In this document: positions 25,997-35,265 of the stretch, one piece after another
Position numbering within the stretch: the stretch's first letter is position 1
Layout of the letters: each line of letters begins with the position of its first letter
Assembly: GCF_023283535.1 (NCBI RefSeq)
Contig: NZ_JAKILT010000015.1
Location: forward strand, 1-64,000
Direction: 5' to 3'
DNA: 64,000 nucleotides
Source: Shewanella sairae
GTDB taxonomy: Bacteria > Pseudomonadota > Gammaproteobacteria > Enterobacterales > Shewanellaceae
The notes under the pieces: generated by a model
The model's input: only the letters and a program-made list of their open reading frames with translations
What the model was told of the DNA's origin: nothing
Databases searched by the model: none
Position numbers and translations under genes: made by a program

Positions 25997-28855
25997 TCAT
26001 ACTTCTAGTAAGATCTGCTGATAGATAGCTTCAACTTGCTCGATATGCGACTTAACTGCTTCAATTGGCACAACTGACTTTTTCTGCTGCAGGGTTAATC
26101 GATGACTTTCGTCTCGCAGGTGACAATATGCTTGGGTCAGTGCCTGCGCACTCGCTAGCGGTAGTAACTCTAGTTCTGCGAGATCGGCAAAGATCCGCAC
26201 ATTATCCGACCAAAACGATAGGCGTTTATGCTCATGGCTATTCGCCAGCACTAGGTATTGCGCGATAAATTCAATGTCGGCAATACCGCCACTGCTTTGC
26301 TTAAGATCGAACATTCCTTGATCGACTTTTAACAGGTGATCGCGCATCTTAATTCGCATTTCACGTACATCTTTAGCCAGCGACACTTTATCACGTGGGC
26401 TTTGTAAGACTTCGGTTCTTAGCTCATTAAAGCGCATAGACAATGCTGTATCACCAAACATAAAGCGCGCCCGCACTAATGCTTGATGCTCCCAAGTCCA
26501 CGCCTCATCACGCTGGTACTCACCAAAGTTTTCTATCTCGCTTACCAGTAAACCCGATGCGCCCGACGGTCTTAAGCGCATATCCACTTCATACAGCTCA
26601 CCTGAGTTGGTACGGGTTGAGAAAAAGTGCAGCACACGCTGGGCAAGCTTTAAATAAAAGTGACCAATATCGATGGGTCTGTCGCCATTGGTTTGCCCAG
26701 CTTTGCTGCCATTATGCAAAAAAACTAGGTCGAGATCAGAGCCATAACCTAGCTCTATGCCACCCGCTTTACCGTAACCAACAACGGCAAAACCCATCTC
26801 ATTGTCATTTAAGTTATCCGGCACGCCGTGACGGGCAGTGACTTGCGCCCAAGCCTGATGCACGACCTGCTCGATAATCGCTTCAGCCAAGAAGGTTAAG
26901 TGATCGCTCACCTCCATTACCGGCAGCACGCCTGTTACATCTGCAGCGGCGATCTTTAGCTGCTGCGATAGTTTAAATTGGCGCAGTGCTTCCATCTGCT
27001 GTTCAAGATCATCTTCTGGCACCCGCAGCAAATATTGGCGTAGCTCGCTGCCATAATCGTCTAACGATGTAGTGTCGTATAACTGCGCCGGATCAATCAA
27101 TTCATCAAGCAGCATTGGGAACTTTGCTAATTGCTGACCTATCCATGGGCTGGCAAGACACAAGCTCACTAGCTGTTGTCTCGCGCCAGGGTTTTCACAC
27201 AACAGCTCTAGGTAAGTTGTACGCGTTAAAATCTGATCTAATACCTTTGATACTGGCTCAAATGCTTTAGAGGGATGAGCAATATTGGTAAATTCACACA
27301 ACAGCTTAGGCATTAACTTGTCTAAGGTTTCCCGTCCCCGCGGACCAATGGTGCGGCGAACAACCGTGCTATGCCAGCTATTTAGCATCGGCCATAGCTT
27401 TTCATCATCTATGCCCTGCTCTTCTAGTATCGACTGTGCATGGTCATCTTCGTAAGCGTTCCAGATCTGCTGGGTCCAAGTCTCATTTTGATCTTCAACA
27501 TGATTGCCGCCAACGGTTTCCTGAAAGTGACCATGAATATTGCGCATAGCAAGCTCGATTTGCTCACGCAGATCCATTTCAGTATCGGCGTTAAACACAT
27601 AACATAAGCGTTGCCAGTCAAGGGCTTCAGTCGGTAATGTCTGAGTTTGTTCATCGTTAATCGCTTGCAGCAAGTTTTCAACCCGGCGCAGTAAAATGTA
27701 GCTCTTTTTAAGCTCATCGACGGCTAAATATTCCAGCTGCCCTAGCTCGTATAAGGTTTCGATTGCCGCAAACAAACTTTGCTGGCGCAGCGCTGGCTCT
27801 CGCCCACCACGAATAAGCTGAAAGCTCTGCACAATAAACTCAACTTCACGTATGCCACCTGCGCCAAGTTTAATATTGTCGGTAAGCTTTCTCCGGCGCA
27901 CTTCCTGAGTAATTAAGCCTTTCATTTTACGCAGTGAATCAATGGCCGAAAAATCTAAATAGCGGCGATAAACAAAAGGTCTTAATAGTGCGTGTAGTTC
28001 GTCTGACTCTGCGGTCCAAGGTCCTAGCGCACGGGCTTTGACCATGGCATAGCGCTCCCAGTCACGCCCCTGCTCTTGGTAATAATCTTCAAGACCACTA
28101 AAGCTCACCACTAGCGGCCCACTTTCGCCATAAGGACGCAGGCGCATATCAACCCGATACACAAAGCCGTCAACGGTGACTTGATGCAATAAGTTAACGA
28201 GACGCTGTCCCATGCGGATAAAGAATTGTTGGTTTTCTAATGAGCGTCTGCCGCCAAGGGTTTCACCGTGTTCGGCAAAGGTAAAAATAAGGTCGATATC
28301 CGATGAAAAGTTGAGTTCGCGGCCACCTAGCTTACCCATACCTAATATCAATAGTTGTTGTGGCTTACCTTGGCTACAGCTTGGGGTACCTAATGAGGCG
28401 CACATTTCTCGGTATAACCAGTCTCGCCCAGCAATAATCAGTGCTTCTGCGAGTGCAGATAGATCTAACAGCGACTCTTGTAATTCGCTGTAATCCATAA
28501 AGTCTCGCCAAGCGATGCAGACCATTTGCCTATTGCGGTACTGGCGCAAAATGCGCTTAGCCTGTTCTTCATCTGTTATTGGCTCAAGTAATTTAGCAAG
28601 CTGATGATCGAAAGACTTTCGCTCTATATTATGCAGTTCGCTAGCAAATAACTCTGGGATCCAATGGCTATGACGGCATAGTTGAGTCGCAATAAAATCA
28701 CTTAAGCCAAAAATCCGTTGCAACTCTTGTTGCTGGTCATCAGTCAATAACGCTACAACGTCAGCCGCGTTTTCTGTCAGTCTTTGCCAATACATTTCAG
28801 CTGTCGCTGCCATTTGCGTGCTGACAAACTTATTATCCTGTGTCGCCGTGCGCAT
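25997..28855 (-). CDS. glnE: bifunctional glutamine synthetase adenylyltransferase / adenylyl-removing enzyme GlnE
   Basis: About 952 residues (E. coli 946). It controls glutamine synthetase by adenylylation and de-adenylylation of a tyrosine in response to PII. Two nucleotidyltransferase domains are visible: one with [23 protein letters not shown], the second with [23 protein letters not shown], each followed by the VDMRLRPxGxSG motif. The ATG at 28855 is preferred to TTG 28870 because AGGGA sits 5-6 bases upstream. In enterobacteria it sits between hldE and ygiF on the same strand. A palindrome GACATATTATGTC lies 27 bases upstream. Confidence 0.97.
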   Translation of the reverse strand: MRTATQDNKFVSTQMAATAEMYWQRLTENAADVVALLTDDQQQELQRIFGLSDFIATQLCRHSHWIPELFASELHNIERKSFDHQLAKLLEPITDEEQAKRILRQYRNRQMVCIAWRDFMDYSELQESLLDLSALAEALIIAGRDWLYREMCASLGTPSCSQGKPQQLLILGMGKLGGRELNFSSDIDLIFTFAEHGETLGGRRSLENQQFFIRMGQRLVNLLHQVTVDGFVYRVDMRLRPYGESGPLVVSFSGLEDYYQEQGRDWERYAMVKARALGPWTAESDELHALLRPFVYRRYLDFSAIDSLRKMKGLITQEVRRRKLTDNIKLGAGGIREVEFIVQSFQLIRGGREPALRQQSLFAAIETLYELGQLEYLAVDELKKSYILLRRVENLLQAINDEQTQTLPTEALDWQRLCYVFNADTEMDLREQIELAMRNIHGHFQETVGGNHVEDQNETWTQQIWNAYEDDHAQSILEEQGIDDEKLWPMLNSWHSTVVRRTIGPRGRETLDKLMPKLLCEFTNIAHPSKAFEPVSKVLDQILTRTTYLELLCENPGARQQLVSLCLASPWIGQQLAKFPMLLDELIDPAQLYDTTSLDDYGSELRQYLLRVPEDDLEQQMEALRQFKLSQQLKIAAADVTGVLPVMEVSDHLTFLAEAIIEQVVHQAWAQVTARHGVPDNLNDNEMGFAVVGYGKAGGIELGYGSDLDLVFLHNGSKAGQTNGDRPIDIGHFYLKLAQRVLHFFSTRTNSGELYEVDMRLRPSGASGLLVSEIENFGEYQRDEAWTWEHQALVRARFMFGDTALSMRFNELRTEVLQSPRDKVSLAKDVREMRIKMRDHLLKVDQGMFDLKQSSGGIADIEFIAQYLVLANSHEHKRLSFWSDNVRIFADLAELELLPLASAQALTQAYCHLRDESHRLTLQQKKSVVPIEAVKSHIEQVEAIYQQILLEV

Positions 28856-29185
28856 AATAATCCCTAACAATTTTGTACATCGACATATTATGTCGTTAAT
28901 GATATAGATAGAGCGTGATCAAATGTGAGCATTTTTTAAGACATGTGTTGATCATTTAGATAAATTGACCAAATCAAGGCCTTATAAACAGGATCCTTGC
29001 TTTTTTTATGCTCTAATAGGCAATACTATACTAATTACAGTCAAGCCAAATAATTTCTCTTGCGAATTCAATGTTTCAGCAAGTAATTGAACTGTATTAA
29101 TGTATTAGCAAGCATAATGACTATCTTGGCTTGAATCATTTGACTGTGAGCCACTAAAAGTAACATAACCGAATTTGGAGAAAAT
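28856..29185. other. divergent regulatory region between glnE and the lipoprotein operon
   Basis: 330 bases without a gene. It contains the 13-bp palindrome at 28882-28894 and an inverted repeat CAGTCAAGCCAA (about 29038-29049) / TTGGCTTGA (about 29132-29140). Promoters for both directions are expected, but I cannot fix -35/-10 elements. Confidence 0.5.
28882..28894. promoter_or_regulatory. palindromic operator candidate GACATATTATGTC
   Basis: A perfect dyad, extended to 15 bases by flanking C and G, 27 bases upstream of the glnE start. The same 13-mer occurs twice in the yjfI promoter (32903-32915 and 32937-32949). Three copies in one cluster, all in non-coding promoter DNA, suggest a shared regulator. 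Confidence 0.6.
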
Positions 29186-30145
29186 ATGGCAGGAATGCTA
29201 ACCCGCGTTCTCACCATCCTAATGGTCTTCGCCTTGGCAGGTTGCGGCGATGATAGACCTGAGCAGATTGCCAAGTATCAGCAGCTAACGCAGCAGCGGC
29301 TCGATACTCTTAGCACTATGCTTAGTGATGGTCAGGTACGTAATGCAAATTTGCTCAAACAATACGTACAAGTATTGGAAAAGCAAAAGCCCGAGCTTAG
29401 CCCTTTGTTAAATGAGCTAGCCACCGATGCCACCAATCGCGGTCCAATGTTTACCTCTTTGACGCGGCGCTTAACCGATACCCAAAATGCGGCTAACTAT
29501 GTCGATCTCGATCAACAGCTTGCTGAAGTTGAAAACCTTTATCAAGCGGCCGACCCAAGTTTATACAACGACATGCTATCTGACCCACTGAACGTGGTTG
29601 CCGATATGTCAGATGGTGCACTTGCAAGGGTCAACTCTATTAGCCGCGAGGCCGCAGCCCTTGCCAATGGATCTGAAGACTTTGGTGCGGGCAGCCAGTT
29701 AGTCGGCAATCCGTCTTATGGTAGCTGGCAAACAGGCTCTAACGGTATGTCTTTTTGGGCTTGGTACGGCATGTACTCTATGTTCTCTAACCTGACGCGT
29801 GGACCAATTGGCTATGACAGGTGGTCGAGCCGTCGTAACTATAGTTATTACAACGATGTAGGCCGCTACCGCTACACGTCACCAAAGCAAGCTCGCGCGC
29901 AGACTCAAACCTATGAGCGCACTAAAAAGCAATTTAACTCCCAAGGTAAAAAGTTTGATAGTCCGTATGCTAAATCGCGTACCGGCTCAACCAGTCTTTC
30001 AAGACAAAGTAGTAGTACCCCAAAAGCCAGCTCAACAGGACGCACTGCAAGCAGTAAGAGCAAGTTCCGCTCTAACTACTCTAAGGACAGCAGCTTCCGT
30101 AATTCCAGCAGTCGTACCACTCGCGGTGTTCGCCGAGGCAAATAA
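29186..30145 (+). CDS. lipoprotein with Ser/Arg/Lys-rich C-terminal tail
   Basis: A 319-residue protein with a lipoprotein signal (LTILMVFALAGCGDD, lipobox LAGC) and TTGGAG before the ATG. A helical region (about 25-160) is followed by an aromatic stretch (GMSFWAWYGMYSMFSNL) and a disordered basic Ser/Thr/Arg tail of about 90 residues (SRTTRGVRRGK end). Thirteen bases upstream of the DUF350 gene, in the yjf-like cluster. In E. coli the DUF350 gene yjfL neighbours the lipoprotein gene yjfM, which also has a Ser-rich tail, but I do not claim homology. Confidence 0.75.
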   Translation: MAGMLTRVLTILMVFALAGCGDDRPEQIAKYQQLTQQRLDTLSTMLSDGQVRNANLLKQYVQVLEKQKPELSPLLNELATDATNRGPMFTSLTRRLTDTQNAANYVDLDQQLAEVENLYQAADPSLYNDMLSDPLNVVADMSDGALARVNSISREAAALANGSEDFGAGSQLVGNPSYGSWQTGSNGMSFWAWYGMYSMFSNLTRGPIGYDRWSSRRNYSYYNDVGRYRYTSPKQARAQTQTYERTKKQFNSQGKKFDSPYAKSRTGSTSLSRQSSSTPKASSTGRTASSKSKFRSNYSKDSSFRNSSSRTTRGVRRGK

Positions 30146-30158
30146 TTAAGGAACTTTT

Positions 30159-31058
30159 ATGACATTTTTAGAAAACTACGGCCTCACCAAAGAGCTGATG
30201 ATCATTCTCTTTATCGATATTACTATCGCGGTGCTGCTACTAACACTCATGCGCTACTTGCAAGGCTGGACAGTAAAAGTAAACAGCCGTCATGAACTGG
30301 CAGAAAACGATAACTTCGCTTTTGGTATTAGTACCGCGGGTGCTGTTATGGCACTGGGTATTGTGCTCACCGGCGCAATTACCGGAGAAGCCGCAGAGTC
30401 TTACTTAGTTGAAGCCATTGGCATGAGTGCTTACGGCCTATTTGGCTTAGTACTGATTAAACTTGGGCGCTTTTTACATGACAAAATCGCGCTTAATAAC
30501 ATAGATAAGAACGCGTTAATTATTAAAGGTAATGTGTCGGTTGCTATCGTTGATGCCGCTGCAGTCATTGCCACTGCAATTATTATTCGTTCTGTGTTGC
30601 TATGGGCTGAAGACCTAACGGTTTATACCTTTATTGCCATCTTTAGTGCCTTTATTATTTCACAGCTCATGTTAGTACTACTGACCCGTGGCCGTGAAAA
30701 CCGTTACGCTAAACGCAACCAAGGCGCGTCAATGCAAGATGCATTAGCCCAAGGCCATACCGCGCTGGCGATTCGCCACAGCGGTTATATGCTAGCGATG
30801 GCATTTAGCTTTAATGCTGCCAGCCACTTCATCATCTTCAACCCAGAAACTTACATCGCCAACCTAATTGGCTGGTTAGTGTTCTCTGTAGTGATGCTGC
30901 TGTCGCTATCACTGCTAATCACTTTGATTAAAAAGCTAGTGCTTGCCAACATCAACCTATGTGAAGAAGTTGAGCAGCAACACAATATCGGCCTAGCGGC
31001 TGTTGAAATGGCAATTAGCGTCTCCATTGCCATTATTCTGGCCGCCTTAATGGCTTAG
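30159..31058 (+). CDS. DUF350 (YjfL-like) inner-membrane protein
   Basis: A 299-residue protein with about eight hydrophobic segments arranged as two DUF350 repeats: FGISTAGAVMALGIVLTGAI and related text in the first half, HSGYMLAMAFSFNAASHFIIF and later segments in the second. E. coli YjfL is about half this length, so this is the double form. The ribosome site AAGGA lies 7 bases upstream of the ATG. It is followed by a strong terminator, so the unit is lipoprotein plus DUF350. The family has no proven function and is linked to envelope-stress clusters with PspA-like proteins. Confidence 0.85.
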   Translation: MTFLENYGLTKELMIILFIDITIAVLLLTLMRYLQGWTVKVNSRHELAENDNFAFGISTAGAVMALGIVLTGAITGEAAESYLVEAIGMSAYGLFGLVLIKLGRFLHDKIALNNIDKNALIIKGNVSVAIVDAAAVIATAIIIRSVLLWAEDLTVYTFIAIFSAFIISQLMLVLLTRGRENRYAKRNQGASMQDALAQGHTALAIRHSGYMLAMAFSFNAASHFIIFNPETYIANLIGWLVFSVVMLLSLSLLITLIKKLVLANINLCEEVEQQHNIGLAAVEMAISVSIAIILAALMA

Positions 31059-31067
31059 CACAACATC

Positions 31068-31091
31068 AAGGGAGCGCCACTTCGCTCCCTT
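31068..31091 (+). terminator. intrinsic terminator after the DUF350 gene
   Basis: Stem AAGGGAGCG / CGCTCCCTT with loop CCACTT, followed by TTTA, 10 bases after the stop. Confidence 0.88.
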
Positions 31092-31143
31092 TTTATTGGC
31101 TTTTTCACTCTTTATCTGACTCAACCTAACCAACAGACACTCA

Positions 31144-32871
31144 ATGCAAACCGACTCAAACAGCGCGACAACCACAGCGCAAAACCAAACCATAGAATCA
31201 GGCAAACTCGGCTGGTTCGATGATGTGTTACTGCTCGGTATTATGGCAGTACTTGCAGGCTGCGGCCTGATCTATGAATACTTATTATCGCATTATGCTG
31301 GCCGTATTCTTGGGGCACTAGAAGCCGCGATTTACACCATGATTGGCCTAATGATTGTCTCTATGGGACTAGGGGCTTTTGCTGCACGTAAAATTCGCTG
31401 CGCCTTTACTGGCTTTGCGGTATTAGAACTGTGCGTTGCCTTATGTGGTTCGCTAGCGATTTTAATTACCGCTGCGGTGATTGGTTTTGGTCAACAGTTA
31501 CCACTGATTATTGCCAACACCTTAGGTTTGCCAGCAGATCAGCTTCCCGATGGTGGCTTTATCGGCACACTGCAAAAACTCAGCGAATACTTGCCTTATG
31601 TGTGGGGCATATTGCTGGGCTTAATGATTGGTATGGAAATTCCACTTATCGCCCGTGTGCGCCAAGCGATGTCTGAAGCGCATCTTATGCATAATGCTGG
31701 CACCATCTATGGCGCTGATTATATTGGCGCAGGTATTGGTGCCGCGATTTGGGTTTTCTTTATGTTGGCGATTGATATTCAGCTCGCCGCGGCGTTAACC
31801 GCCAGCTTTAACCTGTTAGCGGGCTTTATCTTTATCTGGCGCTTCTGGCATCAAATTCGTCACGTAAAATTGCTTTTGGTAGGTCACTTTATTGCGACCG
31901 GCATTTTAGTGTTATTAGCCTTGCACGGTCCTCAATGGGAGCAAAACTTTAATAACCTGTTGTATAAAGACAAAGTGGTTTACGCCAAGGCGACCCGTTT
32001 TCAGCAACTCACCTTTACTGAGCGATTACGCGGAAATGGCCTAGCGCCAGTGCACTCGTTGTACATTAATGGTCGCTTACAGTTTTCCAGCAGCGATGAG
32101 CATATCTATCACTCATTTTTAGTGCACCCGACTATGGCGGCCAGTGCACGCCACGATAAGGTATTAATCATTGGCGGCGGTGACGGTTTAGGTCTGACTC
32201 AGGTATTGCAATGGCAACCTAAACAAGTGACTTTAATGGATCTTGATGAAGAACTGGTTGCGCTATTTAAGCAGCCCTCTAGCGATATGCCAGAAGATCT
32301 TAGCCGCGCATTACTGCAACTCAATCAAAACTCACTCAATGATCAACGAGTGAATATTATGTATGACGATGCCTTTAATGGTGTGGATAAATTGCTGGCA
32401 AAAGAACAAAAATTCGACACCATTATTGTCGATTTACCGGATCCGAGCCATCCCGACCTTAACAAGCTCTATTCCGATGCTTTCTATTTAAAATTGAAGG
32501 AACTAATGAGCAATGATGCTGCCTTAACCATACAGTCAACATCGCCGTACCATGCTCCTAATGCCTTTATTTCAGTGGCTAATACGCTAGAGCTCGCGGG
32601 CTTTGATGTCGACCAATATCATCACAATGTTCCTAGCTTTGGTGAATGGGGCTGGAGCATAGCCACCTTGAGTGGTAAAAGTGGTAGAAGTCGCTTAGAA
32701 AGTATGCAGCAACTGCCTGTGGACGATCCTTGGTTAACCCCAGGGCTTATTCATGCGGCCTTTGAATTCCCGGGAAATTTCTACCAGAATAAGTCCCAAA
32801 TAAAGCCCAATGTTTTAGGTTCAAGCCAGCTGTACCAATACCATCAGCAGGCTTGGTTAGAAAATCAGTAG
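31144..32871 (+). CDS. membrane-bound spermidine synthase-like protein
   Basis: A 575-residue fusion. The N-terminal half holds about seven membrane segments (LLGIMAVLAGCGLIYEYLLSH and others). The C-terminal domain (about 280-510) is polyamine synthase-like with the SAM-binding loop KVLIIGGGDGLGLTQVL, the acidic VTLMDLDEEL and the catalytic-region FDTIIVDLPDPSHPDL. Soluble SpeE is about 290 residues and lacks the membrane part. Such membrane-fused aminopropyltransferase-like proteins occur beside DUF350 and YjfJ/YjfK genes. Donor and acceptor are unverified. Confidence 0.85.
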   Translation: MQTDSNSATTTAQNQTIESGKLGWFDDVLLLGIMAVLAGCGLIYEYLLSHYAGRILGALEAAIYTMIGLMIVSMGLGAFAARKIRCAFTGFAVLELCVALCGSLAILITAAVIGFGQQLPLIIANTLGLPADQLPDGGFIGTLQKLSEYLPYVWGILLGLMIGMEIPLIARVRQAMSEAHLMHNAGTIYGADYIGAGIGAAIWVFFMLAIDIQLAAALTASFNLLAGFIFIWRFWHQIRHVKLLLVGHFIATGILVLLALHGPQWEQNFNNLLYKDKVVYAKATRFQQLTFTERLRGNGLAPVHSLYINGRLQFSSSDEHIYHSFLVHPTMAASARHDKVLIIGGGDGLGLTQVLQWQPKQVTLMDLDEELVALFKQPSSDMPEDLSRALLQLNQNSLNDQRVNIMYDDAFNGVDKLLAKEQKFDTIIVDLPDPSHPDLNKLYSDAFYLKLKELMSNDAALTIQSTSPYHAPNAFISVANTLELAGFDVDQYHHNVPSFGEWGWSIATLSGKSGRSRLESMQQLPVDDPWLTPGLIHAAFEFPGNFYQNKSQIKPNVLGSSQLYQYHQQAWLENQ

Positions 32872-32900
32872 AGTTTATTTTTGAATCGTAAAGATAGCCC

Positions 32901-32949
32901 TTGACATATTATGTCTCGGTGTTATCTTTAATCACAGACATAATATGTC
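32901..32949 (+). promoter_or_regulatory. yjfI promoter with two palindromic operators
   Basis: TTGACA (32901-32906) and TATCTT (32923-32928) with a 16-base spacer make a good sigma-70 promoter. One palindrome GACATATTATGTC (32903-32915) overlaps the -35; the second GACATAATATGTC (32937-32949) lies just past the expected transcription start, 34 bases centre to centre. This is the geometry of a repressor that blocks both binding and clearance. Confidence 0.7.
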
Positions 32950-32962
32950 AATAAGGACAAAT

Positions 32963-33376
32963 ATGAATATCCACACAATTGCCAACCACCTAAATGAGCT
33001 TGGCGACAACAGCCAAACTGGCTTTCAATTTGATTGTTATCCAATTGCTGGTGACGTGGAAGTCTTACAAGTTAACGTAGTTGGCCGAGAAGAAATTCCG
33101 GTATTTGTATCGGTAACGGACAACCAAGTGCTTTGCATCAGTTATTTATGGGGCGAAGACGAAGTGAATCAAGAACGTCGCGCTGAAATGTTTGAGACCA
33201 TGTTAGAGCTCAACATTCCAATGCCACTGTCATCGTTTGCAAAGATCGACGATAAATATGTGGTTTACGGCGCGCTGTCAGTGCAATCAAGCATGCAAGA
33301 GATTGAGCAGGAACTGTCTGTTCTATCTGATAACTGTCTCGAAGTGATCGACGAACTCGTCGATTACCTTAAATAA
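32963..33376 (+). CDS. yjfI: DUF2170 family protein YjfI
   Basis: A 137-residue cytoplasmic protein. ATG 32963 follows AAGGAC at 6 bases; the in-frame ATG at 32945 lies inside the second operator and is unlikely. Typical DUF2170 text: ELGDNSQTGFQFDCYPIAGDVEVLQVNV and EMFETMLELNIPMPLSSF. In E. coli yjfI begins the yjfIJKLMC operon; here it begins a tight yjfI-yjfJ-yjfK run (12- and 11-base gaps). Biochemical role unknown; the genetic link is to PspA-like membrane-stress proteins. Confidence 0.85.
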   Translation: MNIHTIANHLNELGDNSQTGFQFDCYPIAGDVEVLQVNVVGREEIPVFVSVTDNQVLCISYLWGEDEVNQERRAEMFETMLELNIPMPLSSFAKIDDKYVVYGALSVQSSMQEIEQELSVLSDNCLEVIDELVDYLK

Positions 33377-33388
33377 AGGAGCCACATT

Positions 33389-34078
33389 ATGGGCATTCTA
33401 AACAAAATTCTTACGGCCTTCCGTGGCGGCGCTACTGAAGTTGGCCAAGGCATCGTAGATGCAAACTCAACACGTATCTTTGAACAAGAGATCCGTGATG
33501 CTGAAAAACACCTCACTAAAGCTAAGCGTGACCTAACTGAAGTCATGGCAAAAGAGATGCAAGCAAGCCGTGAAGTGGACCGCCTAAAGCGCTCTGTTGC
33601 CGAGCATGAAGGTTACGTGACTCAAGCACTTGAAAAAGGCAACGAGCCACTAGCACTTGAAGTGGCTGAAAAAATTGCTGAACTTGACCAAGAGCTTAAC
33701 GATCAACAAGCGGCAAACGAAAGCTTCAGTGCCCATGCGACTCGCCTAAAAGAGCTAGTCCGTAAAACTGAGCGTCAAGTTGCTGATTACCAACGCCAGC
33801 TAACTATGGTGAAAACCACTGAAAGCGTGCAAAAAGCCACAGCGACGATCACTGACTCGTTTGCCGGTAGCAACTCTAAGCTGCTTAACGCTAAAGACTC
33901 ACTAGAGCGAATCAAAGCGCGCCAGCAGTCATTTGATGACCGCCTAAAAGCGTCTGAAACGCTAGCTGAAGAGAACAGCGACAAAGCACTGCACGACAAA
34001 CTTGCAGAAGCGGGTATTGGCGAGCAAAAGTCTAATGCCAATGCTGTACTTGACCGCATTAAAGCACGTAAAGGTTAA
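33389..34078 (+). CDS. yjfJ: PspA/IM30 family protein YjfJ
   Basis: A 229-residue coiled-coil protein. The start MGILNKILTAFRGGATEVGQGIVDAN and the long alternating charged helices (about 30-200) are PspA/IM30-like; such proteins form ESCRT-III-like assemblies on damaged inner membrane. It lies between yjfI and yjfK with 12- and 11-base gaps. YjfJ differs from true PspA in lacking the adjacent pspF/pspBC genes, which are absent here. Confidence 0.9.
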   Translation: MGILNKILTAFRGGATEVGQGIVDANSTRIFEQEIRDAEKHLTKAKRDLTEVMAKEMQASREVDRLKRSVAEHEGYVTQALEKGNEPLALEVAEKIAELDQELNDQQAANESFSAHATRLKELVRKTERQVADYQRQLTMVKTTESVQKATATITDSFAGSNSKLLNAKDSLERIKARQQSFDDRLKASETLAEENSDKALHDKLAEAGIGEQKSNANAVLDRIKARKG

Positions 34079-34089
34079 AGGAGACTGAC

Positions 34090-34740
34090 GTGGGATTTCT
34101 AAGCAGCCTATTTGGCAAAAAAGAGGAACCTAAACGTCAACTCGATCACCCATCAAAACTCAATAAGGGAGACATGATCTCCCTTGATGACAGTTTTGCT
34201 TTGCCACCACAACTGCGTGGTCAGCAATTGCGAGTTGAAGCGGTTAATACTTACGAGTATGAGCGCAAACAACAAACTGAATGGGTGTTAAAAGGTCACG
34301 GTAGCGACACCATCTTTCTCAGCCTTGATGAAGATGATGAAACTTACCTTGGCCTCTCGATTAAAGTTAATCGAGGCCTAGTTGAAGCGCTGTTCGATTT
34401 AGATCAATTTAGTGAGATCTTCGAAGAGCCAGGTAAAGCAGAACTGACGACCAATACCTTATCTGCCGATTTGCAAGAGTATGAGCAGTGGTTGTCGGCA
34501 CATTATCATCAAGATAGCGCAGGTAATTTTGGCTATTTCCACCGCCAAGATTATCGAGGTCAAAAACCACCTCAAGATGCAAACGGTGCAACCGGTGAGG
34601 CATTTGAGTCTTACCAGCTGCTGGATGACGATGAAGATAAGGCTATCGATGTCGAAGTGTATGAGGGTGGCGAAACCGATGTGATGTTAACCATCTATCG
34701 TCCACTTTCAGACATCAGAGACTACTGGCCTGGTGCATAA
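34090..34740 (+). CDS. yjfK: DUF2491 family protein YjfK
   Basis: A 216-residue soluble protein with the DUF2491 arrangement: MGFLSSLFGKKEEPKRQ, then LNKGDMISLDDSFALPPQ, RVEAVNTYEYERKQQTEWVLKG and a C-terminal MLTIYRPLSDIRDYWPG. Probably beta-rich. Last gene of the yjfIJK run, followed by a strong terminator. GTG start at 34090 with AAAGGAG upstream. Confidence 0.87.
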   Translation: MGFLSSLFGKKEEPKRQLDHPSKLNKGDMISLDDSFALPPQLRGQQLRVEAVNTYEYERKQQTEWVLKGHGSDTIFLSLDEDDETYLGLSIKVNRGLVEALFDLDQFSEIFEEPGKAELTTNTLSADLQEYEQWLSAHYHQDSAGNFGYFHRQDYRGQKPPQDANGATGEAFESYQLLDDDEDKAIDVEVYEGGETDVMLTIYRPLSDIRDYWPGA

Positions 34741-34742
34741 TT

Positions 34743-34778
34743 AAATGGTTCTAAAACATTCTGTTTTAGAACCATTTT
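34743..34778 (+). terminator. intrinsic terminator of the yjfIJK operon
   Basis: A long stem from AAATGGTTCTAAAACA to TGTTTTAGAACCATTT with the tiny loop TTC, running into T residues, two bases after the yjfK stop. Confidence 0.9.
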
Positions 34779-34874
34779 TGTTTCAGCTCCGATGAGTGGT
34801 AGCATTATACTAATTGGGATTAAGCATATTCCGCACGATCTCTTACGGATGAGTACATTTTAGGTAGCGCACGC

Positions 34875-35204
34875 ATGACCAAACAAAAAAATCCCTTACC
34901 CGCTCAATGGCAACAAAACCAAAAGGCAGCCAAAGCAACCCAAATTGCCTTTGATATGGATGAAAAGTTCCAGTATGCCATTCGTAAAGCGGCGCTCGAT
35001 GCGGGTGTTAGCCCGTCTGATCAGATCAGAGAGATCCTTGGTCTAAGTGTCACTAAAAGACCCAAGCGCCCGCGCCTAACAGTGTCGTTAAGTGCAACTG
35101 ACTATGAACTATTGGCAGAAAAATATCGGTTGTCACCAGAGCAGCAACTTGAAATTAAAAAACATGTATTAGATGATTTAATTCAATTTAGCGCTGAGAG
35201 TTAG
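34875..35204 (+). CDS. small basic protein with two ribbon-helix-helix-like segments
   Basis: A 109-residue protein. Two segments have the strand-helix-helix look of Arc/MetJ-type DNA-binding folds: TQIAFDMDEKFQYAIRKAAL...SPSDQIREILGL (about 26-60) and RLTVSLSATDYELLAEKYRLSPEQQ (about 66-92). If real, it may form an intramolecular RHH dimer and regulate the neighbouring cluster, possibly through the GACATAWTATGTC palindromes; this is inference only. It is 61 bases upstream of the potassium channel gene on the same strand. Confidence 0.6.
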   Translation: MTKQKNPLPAQWQQNQKAAKATQIAFDMDEKFQYAIRKAALDAGVSPSDQIREILGLSVTKRPKRPRLTVSLSATDYELLAEKYRLSPEQQLEIKKHVLDDLIQFSAES

Positions 35205-35265
35205 TGCCAAACCAGGTGCTGAGTGGCCTAGGCCATTGCACCTAATAGATAGATGGACCTAAGCC

